NCBI GenBank assembly: GCA_021654635.1
Contig: AP025179.1
Location: 6,200,001-6,264,000, forward strand
Direction of reading: 5' to 3'
DNA: 64,000 bases
Source: Mycobacterium kiyosense
Lineage (GTDB): Bacteria; Actinomycetota; Actinomycetes; Mycobacteriales; Mycobacteriaceae
Positions 37,426 through 45,949 of the stretch are shown here, in pieces. The translations under genes and the position numbers were made by a program. A model generated the notes under the pieces. That model was not told where the DNA came from and made no database searches. It saw only the letters and a list, made by a program, of their open reading frames with translations. Numbering within the stretch: position 1 is the first letter of the stretch; each line of letters starts with the position of its first letter.

Positions 37426-38454
37426 GTGCCGAACCGACGCCGACGCAAGCTGTCGACAGCCATGAGCGCGGTCGCCGCCCTGGCAGTCGCAAGTCCGTGC
37501 GCTTACTTTCTCGTTTACGACTCGACCGCAGACACCAAACCCGTGGAGCACCACGAGTTCAAACGGGCGGCCAGCGTCGCCGACCTGCCGAACGAGTTGA
37601 TCTCCGCCCTGTCGCAGGGGCTCTCGCAGTTCGGGGTCAACCTGCCGCCGGTTCCCGCCCTGGGCGGTACCAGCGCGAGCACCGGGTTGGGCACGACCGG
37701 CCTGGGCACCACCCCGAGCTTGGCCAGCCCCGGCCTCGGCGGCACCGGCTTGGGCACCACTCCGGGCCTGACCCCGTCCGTGCCCGGAGCGCTGACGTCG
37801 CCGGGCACCGCGTTGTCCCCGACGGGTGCCGGCGCGAATCCCGCGCTCAGCAATCCCGGACTCACCAGTCCGACGGGGGTGACTCCCGGAACGGCCGGGC
37901 TGACTCCGGCCGCCGGCACCGGCGAGGTTCCGATCACCGCCCCCGCCGGCTTGGACCCGGGCGCCGACGGCACCTACCCGATCCTGGGCGACACGTCCGG
38001 CCTCGGCGGCGGTGGCGGCACCGGATTGTCGCCGGTGGCGGCCGGGTCTGGCAGCGGCGGCGGCGGTGGCGGCGGACTGGTCAGCGACCTGATGCAGGCC
38101 GCCAACCAGCTGGGCGCCAGCCAGGCGATCGACCTGCTCAAGGGGCTGATCATGCCGGCGATCATGCAGGGCGTCCAAGGCGGGGCCGCGGGTGCTCCGG
38201 GCGCTGCTGCCGGCGCTACGCCCGCGCTCCCATCGATACCCGGAATCCCCGCCGCGGCGGCTCTGCCTGGTGCCGCGGCAGCCGTGCCTGGCGCGGCGGG
38301 AGCCCTGCCCGGCGCGGCGGCGGCCCTGCCCGGCGCGGCGGCGGCAATCCCGGGGGCGGCTGGGGCGGTGCCCGGCGCTGCCGCGGCAATCCCTGGTGCG
38401 GCGGCGGCCATCCCGGCTGCCACGGCGGCTGCCACCGAGGTGCCACCCGTCTAA
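37426..38454 (+). CDS. erp: Erp/PirG, secreted repeat-containing cell-wall protein
   Basis: 342 residues from GTG 37426, with GAGGAGA about 8 bp upstream. Erp is an exported, surface-linked protein needed for virulence in pathogenic mycobacteria. Signal peptide around residues 12-30 (AMSAVAALAVASPCAYF); a conserved N-terminal domain (VADLPNELISALSQGLSQFG); a central region of PGL(G/T)xT-type repeats; a conserved block VSDLMQAANQLGASQAIDLLKG; then an Ala-rich C-terminus of eight PGAAAA heptads. Repeat number and C-terminal make-up vary between species. It follows the divergent glf gene, as in Mtb. Confidence 0.93.
   Translation: MPNRRRRKLSTAMSAVAALAVASPCAYFLVYDSTADTKPVEHHEFKRAASVADLPNELISALSQGLSQFGVNLPPVPALGGTSASTGLGTTGLGTTPSLASPGLGGTGLGTTPGLTPSVPGALTSPGTALSPTGAGANPALSNPGLTSPTGVTPGTAGLTPAAGTGEVPITAPAGLDPGADGTYPILGDTSGLGGGGGTGLSPVAAGSGSGGGGGGGLVSDLMQAANQLGASQAIDLLKGLIMPAIMQGVQGGAAGAPGAAAGATPALPSIPGIPAAAALPGAAAAVPGAAGALPGAAAALPGAAAAIPGAAGAVPGAAAAIPGAAAAIPAATAAATEVPPV
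38263..38430 (+). repeat. Eight 21-bp repeats encoding (L/V/I)PGAA(A/G)A heptads in Erp
   Basis: Eight consecutive seven-residue units, each a bulky aliphatic residue followed by PGAAAA or PGAAGA, the last one degenerate (IPAATAA). At DNA level the 21-bp units differ at third positions, so they are not a recent expansion. The unit looks able to form a regular Ala-rich structure at the cell surface. Confidence 0.9.
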
Positions 38455-38609
38455 CCGGCACGAAAGCCTGTCACCTGACGGCACCGCAGAGTCACGCATC
38501 GGCCCCCGCAACCGGCCGGCGAACATTCTCTGCGGTGTCGTCGACGGGTTTCCAGGAGATTTCGGGCATTCGGGTCGTGTCGTCACACCAGAAACATTCG
38601 ACACACACG

Positions 38610-38615
38610 TAACAT
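38610..38615 (+). promoter_or_regulatory. Candidate leaderless -10 box of the amidase gene
   Basis: TAACAT sits 6 bp before the GTG at 38622, with no ribosome site between, as expected for a leaderless mycobacterial mRNA. Confidence 0.5.
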
Positions 38616-38621
38616 CGCCTC

Positions 38622-40256
38622 GTGTCCAGCAGTCGCGCCCCGACGACGCTGCTCACCGCTTTCGTCGCGACGGTGGTGATCATCTCGTGGCTGCTGGTGC
38701 ACCCGGGCTCCGCCACGCATCCGGTGTCGCCTGGCGGTGAAACCGAACTCGCCGAGCAGCCGCTGGTCGGCCTCGGCGGCGGGGTGACAGTCCGTGAACT
38801 GTCCCAAGCCACGCCGTTCTCCCTGGTCGCGCTCACCGGTGATCTGGCGGGGACGTCTGCCCGGGTCCGCGCGAGAAGGCCGGACGGTTCGTGGGGGCCG
38901 TGGTATCAGACCGAATACCAGACCTCGGCGCCCGACCCGGTCGGCGCGGGGACAGGCACGGCGTCGAAAGACCCGCGCAGCACCGAACCGGTGTTCGTCG
39001 GGACGACGACGTCGGTGCAGATTGCCGTCACGCGGCCACTGAATGCGCCGGTGACCCAGGCGCCGCCGGCGCCACCGGCGCACAGCGATCTCGGATACCG
39101 GCCCGCCTCCAAGGAACAGGCGTTCGGGCAGAACCTCAACGCGATACTCATCTCGCCGCCACGGGCGCCCGTCGAGACGCATTGGACACCGCCGGCCGGT
39201 GTCACCATGCCGGGCCAGGCGCCGCCCATCATCAGCCGAGCGGAGTGGGGCGCCGACGAATCGCTGCGCTGCGGCAGTCCGCAGTACGACCGCGCGGTCC
39301 GGGCCGGGGTGGTGCACCACACCGCCGGCAGCAACGACTACTCACCGCTGGAATCGGCCGGGATCGTCAAGGCGATCTACACCTATCACAGCAAAACCCT
39401 GGGCTGGTGCGACATCGCATACAACGCGCTGGTGGACAAGTACGGCCAGGTGTTCGAGGGCAGCTCCGGCGGGCTCACCAAACCGGTCGAGGCGTTCCAT
39501 ACCGGCGGGTTCAACCGCGAAACCTGGGGCGTGGCGATGATCGGCAACTTCGACGACGTACCGCCCACGCCGATCCAATTGCGCACCGTAGGGCGGCTGC
39601 TCGGATGGCGGCTCGGCATGGCCGACGTCGACCCACGCGGCACGGTGGAACTCGAGTCGGCGGGCAGCTCCTACACCGTCTACCCGGCCGGCGCGATCGC
39701 GAAGCTGCCTGCCATCTTCACCCACCGCGACGTCGGGAACACCGACTGCCCGGGCAATGCCGCGTACGCGCTGATGGACGAAATCCGGGACATTGCAGCA
39801 CATTTCAACGACCCGCCGGAGGAACTGATCAGAGCGCTGGAGGGCGGCGCGATCTATAAGCACTGGCAGGAAATGGGCGGCATGAGCAGTGTGCTCGGGG
39901 CTCCGACGTCCCCGGAGGGCGACGGGGCGAACGGATCGCGGTTCGTCACGTTCGCCAAGGGTGCGATGTACTGGTCGCCGGCCACCGGGGTGCAGCCGAT
40001 CACCGGCGCGATCTACGAGGCGTGGGCGTCGCAGAGCTACGAGCACGGCCCGCTGGGGCTGCCGACCAGCGCGGAGATCCAGGAGCCCCTGCAGGCCACG
40101 CAGAATTTTCAGCACGGAACACTGAACTTCGAGCGCCTCACCGGGAACATCACCCAGGTGCTGGACGGGATCGCCACGCCGCTGTCGACACAACCGCCGA
40201 GCGGCCCGAACGTACCGCCCGAACACTTCTCCATGCCGGCGCACCCGCCCAACTAG
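38622..40256 (+). CDS. Exported N-acetylmuramoyl-L-alanine amidase with LGFP repeats
   Basis: 544 residues, homologous by position to Rv3811. An N-terminal membrane anchor/signal (TLLTAFVATVVIISWLLVH), then a region with SWGPWYQTEY, then an Amidase_2/PGRP domain starting IISRAEWGADESLRCG. Zinc ligands are visible: His in VVHHTAGSNDYS and in the downstream FTHRDVGNTDCPG; YNALVDKYGQVFEG lies between. The C-terminus contains two or more LGFP-type repeats (VLGAPTSPEGDG, PLGLPTSAEI) that bind the wall. It should cut the peptide from glycan in peptidoglycan. Downstream gene starts 37 bp later on the same strand but with its own -10 box. Confidence 0.92.
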   Translation: MSSSRAPTTLLTAFVATVVIISWLLVHPGSATHPVSPGGETELAEQPLVGLGGGVTVRELSQATPFSLVALTGDLAGTSARVRARRPDGSWGPWYQTEYQTSAPDPVGAGTGTASKDPRSTEPVFVGTTTSVQIAVTRPLNAPVTQAPPAPPAHSDLGYRPASKEQAFGQNLNAILISPPRAPVETHWTPPAGVTMPGQAPPIISRAEWGADESLRCGSPQYDRAVRAGVVHHTAGSNDYSPLESAGIVKAIYTYHSKTLGWCDIAYNALVDKYGQVFEGSSGGLTKPVEAFHTGGFNRETWGVAMIGNFDDVPPTPIQLRTVGRLLGWRLGMADVDPRGTVELESAGSSYTVYPAGAIAKLPAIFTHRDVGNTDCPGNAAYALMDEIRDIAAHFNDPPEELIRALEGGAIYKHWQEMGGMSSVLGAPTSPEGDGANGSRFVTFAKGAMYWSPATGVQPITGAIYEAWASQSYEHGPLGLPTSAEIQEPLQATQNFQHGTLNFERLTGNITQVLDGIATPLSTQPPSGPNVPPEHFSMPAHPPN

Positions 40257-40281
40257 TCTGACGGTGGCAACCCGCCGCCAC

Positions 40282-40287
40282 TAGTCT
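40282..40287 (+). promoter_or_regulatory. Candidate leaderless -10 box of the ODC-SpdSyn fusion gene
   Basis: TAGTCT followed by 6 bp and GTG 40294; no ribosome site. The surrounding 10 bp, ACTAGTCTGA at 40280-40289, also occurs at 40252-40261, overlapping the stop of the amidase gene. Confidence 0.5.
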
Positions 40288-40293
40288 GATCGG

Positions 40294-42240
40294 GTGCAGG
40301 CCACCCCTTACCTGACGATCGATCTGGATCAGGTGCGGGCGAATCTGCGCGATTTGCGACTCGCGCTGCCCGATGCGCGGATTCGCTACGCCGTCAAGGC
40401 GAATCCGGCGGCACCGATCCTGCGGCTGCTCGCGGAGTGCGGCGCGGACTTCGACGTCGCGTCGATCGGCGAGGTCGACGCGTGCATTGCGGCCGGTATC
40501 GACGGCGCGCGGTTGGCGTTCGGCAACACGATCAAGACGGCTGCCGCCGTGGCGGCGGCGTACTCCCATGGCGTGCGGCTGTTCAGCTTCGACACCCCAG
40601 ACGGCGTGGATGTGATCGCCGCGAACGCACCGGGTTCGCGGGTGGAATGCCGCATCGCTGCGCCGGTTCCGTCGTCGGTGACGCCGTTCGGGGACAAGTT
40701 CGGCTGCTCGCCCGACGACGCCGTCGGCCTGTTGAGGCGCGCCAGGTCGGCGGGGCTGATTGCGGACGGGGTCAGCTTTCATGTGGGTTCCCAGCAATTG
40801 GACGTCAGTGCCTGGGAGATCGGTATCCGTTGTGCGGCAGCGATATTCGATGCTGTCGACGGACTCATCGTCGTCAATGCGGGCGGCGGCATACCGCTCC
40901 CCTATGCGGGTGCGGCCCCTTCCCTCGAGGCGATCGCCGACACCGTGACGGCTGCGCTGACGCGCTATTTCGGTTCCAGCGCACCGCAACTCGTGCTGGA
41001 GCCGGGCCGCGCGATCGTAGGCTCGGCCGGCACCATCGACTGCGCAGTCGTGTCGGTGCGCACCGCTACTGACGGCCGACGCTGGGTCTACCTCGACATC
41101 GGGCGTTACAGCGGCCTGGCTGAGACCGAGAACGAGTACATCCGGTACCGATTGCAGACCCCGCGTGCCGCCGACGCGGTTGCCGACGCCGTGGTCGCGG
41201 GACCCACCTGCGACGGCGACGACGTGCTCTATCGAAGTTATCCGCTTCCGGTCACACTGCGCGCGGGCGATCGCATCCGTATCGCGGATGCGGGTGCCTA
41301 CACCGCCAGCTATGCGTCCGTCGACTTCAACGGATTTGTGCCACTACCAACCGTTTTCATTCCTCCTGTCGTTCCGGCCGTGCGAACCATCGTTGAGCCG
41401 CTGGCACCGGGACTGTCTCGGAGCTGGCTCGTTTCGGAAGTGATCTGCGAGGCGCGCACCGACTTTCAGCATCTGGTGATCGGTCGCACCGGGCAGGGTG
41501 TCGCGTTGTTCAGCGACGACGAGCGCCAAAGCACCGAATTCAGCCAGCTCGTCTACCACGAGGCACTGCTCGTGCCGGCGCTGCTGTTGGCCGACAAAAT
41601 CGAACACGTGCTTGTCATCGGCTCCGGCGAGGGTGTGGTGAGCCAGATGGCGGTAGCCGCGGGCGCCAAGCGCGTCGATCACGTCGACATCGACGCCGAC
41701 GCTGTCCGGCTGTGCGCACAGCACCTGCCTTATGGATACACCGCCGATGAGTTGCTCAGGGCGGAACAAGGGTTCGGTGCAATCCAGGTCTATTACGGTG
41801 ACGGATGGGACTTCGTGGAGCGGGTCGCTGCCGGAGCACCCGATACCGGACACTACGACATCGTGGTCGTCGACCTGCCCGACGAACGCATCGAGTCTGC
41901 GCAGCACAACCGCCTGTACGACACCGGCTTTCTGCGGCGCTGCCGCCGTATTGGTCAGGTGGTGGTGGGCCAGGCCGGCTGCCCGACGTTGTGGCGCAAC
42001 GAGACATTGCGGTCATCTTTGCGCCGCTTCGATGAAACCTTCGACACGGTAGTTTATTTCGGCAGTGACGAGCACGAGTGGGCCTTTCTGTCCGGCTTGT
42101 CGGGCCGCGTCGCAGACGCGGAAGCCAGCGCGGTGGGCACAATGTCAGCCAGGCTGCACACGCTGGCCTACCGGCCGCGCACCATCGACGCCGCCTCATT
42201 GGTGGCGGGCACCATCCCGCCGAAGTCGTTGCGTACCTAG
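40294..42240 (+). CDS. Fused ornithine/lysine decarboxylase-like and spermidine synthase-like protein
   Basis: 648 residues, two enzymes in one chain. Residues 1-370 are a fold-III PLP decarboxylase: Lys35 in YAVKANP binds PLP, then FHVGSQ, NAGGGIP (195-201), [11 protein letters not shown] (from 236), and GPTCDGDD with Cys306, the ornithine/lysine-type signature rather than the CES of diaminopimelate decarboxylase; [16 protein letters not shown] closes the dimer site. Residues about 385-648 are an aminopropyltransferase/Rossmann domain: [21 protein letters not shown] (439-448; usual form GGGDGG), EID-like HVDIDADAV, and catalytic-type Asp527 in VVVDLPDER. It could make putrescine and transfer an aminopropyl group. 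No S-adenosylmethionine decarboxylase lies nearby. Not at this site in Mtb. Probably works with the ligase operon at 45.5-47.9 kb (inference). Confidence 0.85.
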   Translation: MQATPYLTIDLDQVRANLRDLRLALPDARIRYAVKANPAAPILRLLAECGADFDVASIGEVDACIAAGIDGARLAFGNTIKTAAAVAAAYSHGVRLFSFDTPDGVDVIAANAPGSRVECRIAAPVPSSVTPFGDKFGCSPDDAVGLLRRARSAGLIADGVSFHVGSQQLDVSAWEIGIRCAAAIFDAVDGLIVVNAGGGIPLPYAGAAPSLEAIADTVTAALTRYFGSSAPQLVLEPGRAIVGSAGTIDCAVVSVRTATDGRRWVYLDIGRYSGLAETENEYIRYRLQTPRAADAVADAVVAGPTCDGDDVLYRSYPLPVTLRAGDRIRIADAGAYTASYASVDFNGFVPLPTVFIPPVVPAVRTIVEPLAPGLSRSWLVSEVICEARTDFQHLVIGRTGQGVALFSDDERQSTEFSQLVYHEALLVPALLLADKIEHVLVIGSGEGVVSQMAVAAGAKRVDHVDIDADAVRLCAQHLPYGYTADELLRAEQGFGAIQVYYGDGWDFVERVAAGAPDTGHYDIVVVDLPDERIESAQHNRLYDTGFLRRCRRIGQVVVGQAGCPTLWRNETLRSSLRRFDETFDTVVYFGSDEHEWAFLSGLSGRVADAEASAVGTMSARLHTLAYRPRTIDAASLVAGTIPPKSLRT

Positions 42241-43601
42241 GGATCGTCGTTGTCTTCGTCGGGGGCGAAGAGTCGTTCGGGGTGGTGGATGGTGTTGATG
42301 CGTGGTTGGCCTCGGTCGTGGTGTGCCGTGGGTAGCCATTCGATGAGGCCGCGGTGGTTGGTGCGGGTGGTCCAGCCTTTGTCGGCGAGGCGGTTGTGGA
42401 TGCCGCAGGCCAGGGCGAGGTTGGTGATGTGGGTGCTCAGGCAGGTGTGCCAGGCGGTGAGGTGATGGACCTCGGTGTGATACGCCGCAGCGGTGCAGCC
42501 GGGTCGGGTGCAGCCGCGATCGCGGGCATACAGCAGGAGGCGTTGGGCGCGGTTGGCCAGCCGTTTGGTGTGGTAGAGGGCCAGGGGTGTGGCGCCGTCG
42601 AACAGGGCGAGGTAGGGGTGCGCGGCGCCCGACCAGCGGATCACATCGGACATCGGCACTAGACTGCCGCCGCCGGTGCGGGCTGTGCCGGTGCCGGCTT
42701 CCAGTTCGGCCAGGGTGGTGGTGACCACGATGGTGACGGGCAGCCCGTGGTGGCGGCCCAGGTCCCCGGAGGCCAGTAGCGCCATCAGCCCGGCGTGCAG
42801 GCCGTCGTGGCGGCGTTGGGTGGTGCCGCGGGTGTCGCGGCGGACCGCTTTGGGGTCCGGCTCGTCCTCGTCGATGTGGGGCAGGTGGTCCTCGGGGTTG
42901 GCGATGCCGGGGGCGGCCAGTTTGGCCCAGGCGGCTTCCAGGGCGGCGCGCAGGGCGGGGGTGATCCAGCCGGTGAGTTTGGACATGCCGTCGGGGTCTT
43001 GTTTGCCCAGACTCAGGCCGCGCTTGCGGGCGCGTTCGTCGTCGGAGAATTCCCCGTCGGGGTGCAGGTAGGCCAGCAGCGTGAGGGCGTAGTCCTTGAG
43101 TTGGTCGGGGCGCATGGCGGCGGCTTTGCCAGCCAGGTCGGCTTCGGCCTGTTCCCGGGTGCCGGCATCCACTTCCGTCGGTAAGTGTTTGACGAAGTCG
43201 CGGATCTCGTTCACGTGGCCGCTACCGATACGGCCGCGGCGTTGGGCGGCGGCGGTGGCCTCCAACCGCGGCGCCAACGGCTCCCCCGTCAGCGACACCC
43301 GCTCGCCCAGGTCGGCGGCGTCGGCGATCCGCCGGCCAGCCTCCGAAGTCGTGATCCGCAGCCGATCGGCCAGCGCGTTACGCAGGGTGTCACCCAACTC
43401 CTCCTTGCTCACCGCGGCGAGCTGATTCAACAACTGATGCTGCGGCACCGGCAGCCGCCGCACCACCGTCTCCAAGCGCTCCAGGATCGCCATCCGCTCC
43501 GGGGTGCTCAGCACCTCAAACCGCAACTCACACACCCGCTCGACCGCCGCATCGAGCACGTCGAGAACCTCGACGATCTCCGCACGCGTGCTGGCTGTCA
43601 T
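42237..43601 (-). CDS. DUF222 / HNH endonuclease (13E12 family)
   Basis: 454 residues from ATG 43601; an upstream in-frame start at 43670 is less likely because [20 protein letters not shown] is the usual family N-terminus. Residues 1-300 form the helical DUF222 domain; the C-terminus has an HNH nuclease fold with [22 protein letters not shown] and [12 protein letters not shown]. These are numerous in mycobacteria (13E12 repeat family) and are tied to mobile elements, but no other mobile gene is seen here. The last 4 bp overlap the end of the ODC-SpdSyn gene. Function unproven. Confidence 0.88.
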   Translation of the reverse strand: MTASTRAEIVEVLDVLDAAVERVCELRFEVLSTPERMAILERLETVVRRLPVPQHQLLNQLAAVSKEELGDTLRNALADRLRITTSEAGRRIADAADLGERVSLTGEPLAPRLEATAAAQRRGRIGSGHVNEIRDFVKHLPTEVDAGTREQAEADLAGKAAAMRPDQLKDYALTLLAYLHPDGEFSDDERARKRGLSLGKQDPDGMSKLTGWITPALRAALEAAWAKLAAPGIANPEDHLPHIDEDEPDPKAVRRDTRGTTQRRHDGLHAGLMALLASGDLGRHHGLPVTIVVTTTLAELEAGTGTARTGGGSLVPMSDVIRWSGAAHPYLALFDGATPLALYHTKRLANRAQRLLLYARDRGCTRPGCTAAAYHTEVHHLTAWHTCLSTHITNLALACGIHNRLADKGWTTRTNHRGLIEWLPTAHHDRGQPRINTIHHPERLFAPDEDNDDP

Positions 43602-43917
43602 ACCCCGGATTCTACGAACACCCACCGACAACCCGCGTCCCGCAAGGACGCTGAAGACGCAGCAGGGCAAGAACTTTCGAGAATGGAACCAAACACAGTC
43701 CCGGTGCGTCTAATGCCTTTGGGCACCTGTAGTGCGCGCGAGGGTCTTCGACTTACTCCACTTGGCCAATCATGGGGGTCGCATTAAACGGTGGCGTGAC
43801 GACGGCGGCAACGGCTAACCCGTCACGCCCTGAATTCCTCAATCCCCGTCATCGGCCGCCCGTTGCGTCATACGCTCACGAGGAGCAGCTCGGTGATCCA
43901 AGGGGAGGAAATCGACT
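43602..43917 (+). other. Intergenic region upstream of the PE gene
   Basis: 316 bp between two divergent genes (HNH and PE). It contains a perfect 9-bp inverted repeat (43793-43801 and 43821-43829, arm GGCGTGACG) with a 19-base loop, about 90 bp before the PE start, and the ribosome site GGGGAGGAAA just before ATG 43918. No coding sequence found. Confidence 0.5.
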
Positions 43918-45430
43918 ATGTCGTTTGTGGCTACCGCGCCGGACTTACTGACCACCGCGGCCAAGGATCTAACCGATATCGGCTCGACGCTGCGGGAGGC
44001 GACGACAGTCGCCTCGGCCCCTACCACCGCTCTCGCGGCGGCGGCCGCCGATGAGGTGTCGGACGCCGTCTCGCAGCTGTTCGCCAGCTTCGGCCGGGAG
44101 TTCCAAGCGGTCAACACCCAGGCGGCAGCCTTCCATGCCGAGTTCGTGCAGCTATTGAGTGGCAGCGCCGCGCAGTATCTGAATGCTGAGATCACCAATG
44201 CTGCAACGACTTTAGCTAACACACCGGTCCAATCCCTGCTGGCGGGCGGCCCGGCAGCCACGACAGTGCCGGGTGGCGCCTACGGGCAACTGGTCATTAA
44301 CACGGCCACCAACCTGCAGACCCTCGGGAATGCTTGGTCTGCTGACCCCTTCCCGCTGCTGCGTCAGATCGTCGTCAATCAACAGGGCTACGCCAAGCAG
44401 ATCGGGGCGACGTTCGCCGCCGCCATCCAGAGCTTTCCTGCCAACCTGGCGAACTTACCAGCCGGCATAGAGGCCTCCGTTCAACAGCTGATCACCTTCC
44501 CCGCGGCGTCTTACATCCAACAATTCGTCGCGACGCAACTCGGTTTCGCTCAGACGGCCGCGACAGCGGCTAACCACGGAATCACCGGCCTGGTGGCTGG
44601 GCTGCCGGCGTTCGGGACGGGATTGCAGACCACGTTTCAGACGCTGCTGACGGGCAATTACACCGGCGCCCTGGACGATCTGGGTCGGGCCTTCGCGAAT
44701 CTACTGGTCACTGGAATCTACCCCGGTCCGGTCACCGTTATCGTTGACCTCACGCATCTTACGCTGACAGCTTCCCCTCTACCCGAAACTGCTTGGCCCA
44801 CTTGGCGATTTGTTCACCATCATGAACCTCCCCGGCCAAGAGGCACAGTATCTCACCAACCTGATGCCCCCCCCTCAATCCTGCGTCAGATGTCGCAGAA
44901 CTTCACCAACGCAGTCAATACCCTTACGCTACCTAGCATTTCAGTGCTCCTCACGCAGCCGTTGACCGCAACAGGAAGTCTGGCCGCCAACTTCGGGATA
45001 CCGTTGGCCCTGACCTATGCGGCGGCCGGCGCACCGTTCTCGGCCTTGAACGCGCTGGCGACCAGCGCCGAAACAATCGGACACGCTGTGTCGACCGGCA
45101 ACCCACTAGGAGCCGTCGCTGCCGTAATCGATGCTCCGGCCAATGCGCTGAACGGATTTCTCAACGGTGACAATGCTTTTGATACCCTGATTCAGGTTCC
45201 GACCAACCTCCCGGTCGGGTACCCCCCAGGACGTGACGATCACGCTGCACCTGCCCGTCGACGGTATTCTCGTTCCACCCCAGCCTGTGACGGCAACCGT
45301 GGACCCCCATCTGCCACAATTCGTCAGTCCATTTGACGTGACCATCCTCGGCACGCCGTTCCCGGGCTTGGTGCCGTTGCTGGTCAATTACCTGCCCCAA
45401 CAGCTCGCCGCCGCAATCACGCCCGCGTAA
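43918..45430 (+). pseudogene. PE-family protein (position of Rv3812/PE_PGRS62), three frameshifts
   Basis: With +1, -1 and +1 corrections the gene codes for about 503 residues, the size of Mtb Rv3812. The N-terminal PE domain (MSFVATAPDLLTTAAKDLTDIG) has a possible type VII secretion motif YLNAE at 86-90. There is no Gly-rich PGRS part. The C-terminal 400 residues include LTHLTLTASPLP and a tail FDVTILGTPFPGLVPLLVNYLP. Breaks: an extra C near 44774-44784, a length change in the C8 run at 44867-44874, and an extra C in the C6 run at 45222-45227. Without correction the protein would end at 45336 with an unrelated tail. Likely exported by an ESX system. Confidence 0.8.
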
Positions 45431-45456
45431 CCGTTTCAGCAGCGACCAGACGCCAC

Positions 45457-45927
45457 TCAGAGAATCGCTACCGCCACCACGATGCCGAGTGCGAACTGCG
45501 CCGCCGCCACCATGAGCGCGTCGTAACTGAACTCCTCGGCGTAGAACAGCCTGTCCATATCGATGCCGAGCGCAACCGTCGCGATCCGCATCATCACTAC
45601 CTGGGCGACGATCCCGACCAGCCCGAAGATCGCCGAACCGGCCAAGCCCTCCAACAGTTTTCCCGAAGACGAGTAGATCGCCAGCACCACTATCAGAGCC
45701 ATGCTGATCATCCCGGCGGCCGCGACGATGATGGCATTCGGCTTGCCGGCCTCGACCATCTTGCGCAGTGGGCCCGGTGTGGTCAGGTCGATGGCGTAGA
45801 ACCCGACCAGCATCAGCACCAGCCCGACGATCGCATACAGCACGATGGCGCCCGCGCCACGACCGAGCACGGCCATATAGCCGGCGTCCCAATAGCCGGA
45901 ATTGGCTGCGACAGTGGATGTCGTCAT
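45457..45927 (-). CDS. DUF350 membrane protein
   Basis: 156 residues, four hydrophobic helices in the DUF350 pattern, with VLYAIVGLVLMLVGFYAIDLTTPGPL in the first repeat and a related second half. The family has no proven activity; in E. coli the homologue YjfL sits beside YjfM (DUF1190) and YjfC (glutathionylspermidine-synthase-like). Here it is the last gene of the same three-family operon, 22 bp after the ligase. Probably membrane partner of that system (inference). It converges on the PE gene with 26 bp between. Confidence 0.85.
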   Translation of the reverse strand: MTTSTVAANSGYWDAGYMAVLGRGAGAIVLYAIVGLVLMLVGFYAIDLTTPGPLRKMVEAGKPNAIIVAAAGMISMALIVVLAIYSSSGKLLEGLAGSAIFGLVGIVAQVVMMRIATVALGIDMDRLFYAEEFSYDALMVAAAQFALGIVVAVAIL

Positions 45928-45949
45928 CGAAGACCAACTTTCTTTTCGG

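Noticed and set aside
40294..42240. Diaminopimelate or arginine decarboxylase as the first domain
   Set aside because: The GPTCDGDD segment is of the ornithine/lysine type; diaminopimelate enzymes have CES at this place, though only an assay can settle it.
42237..43601. Prophage or mobile element around the DUF222-HNH gene
   Set aside because: No integrase, transposase, terminal repeats or attachment-site duplication was seen nearby.
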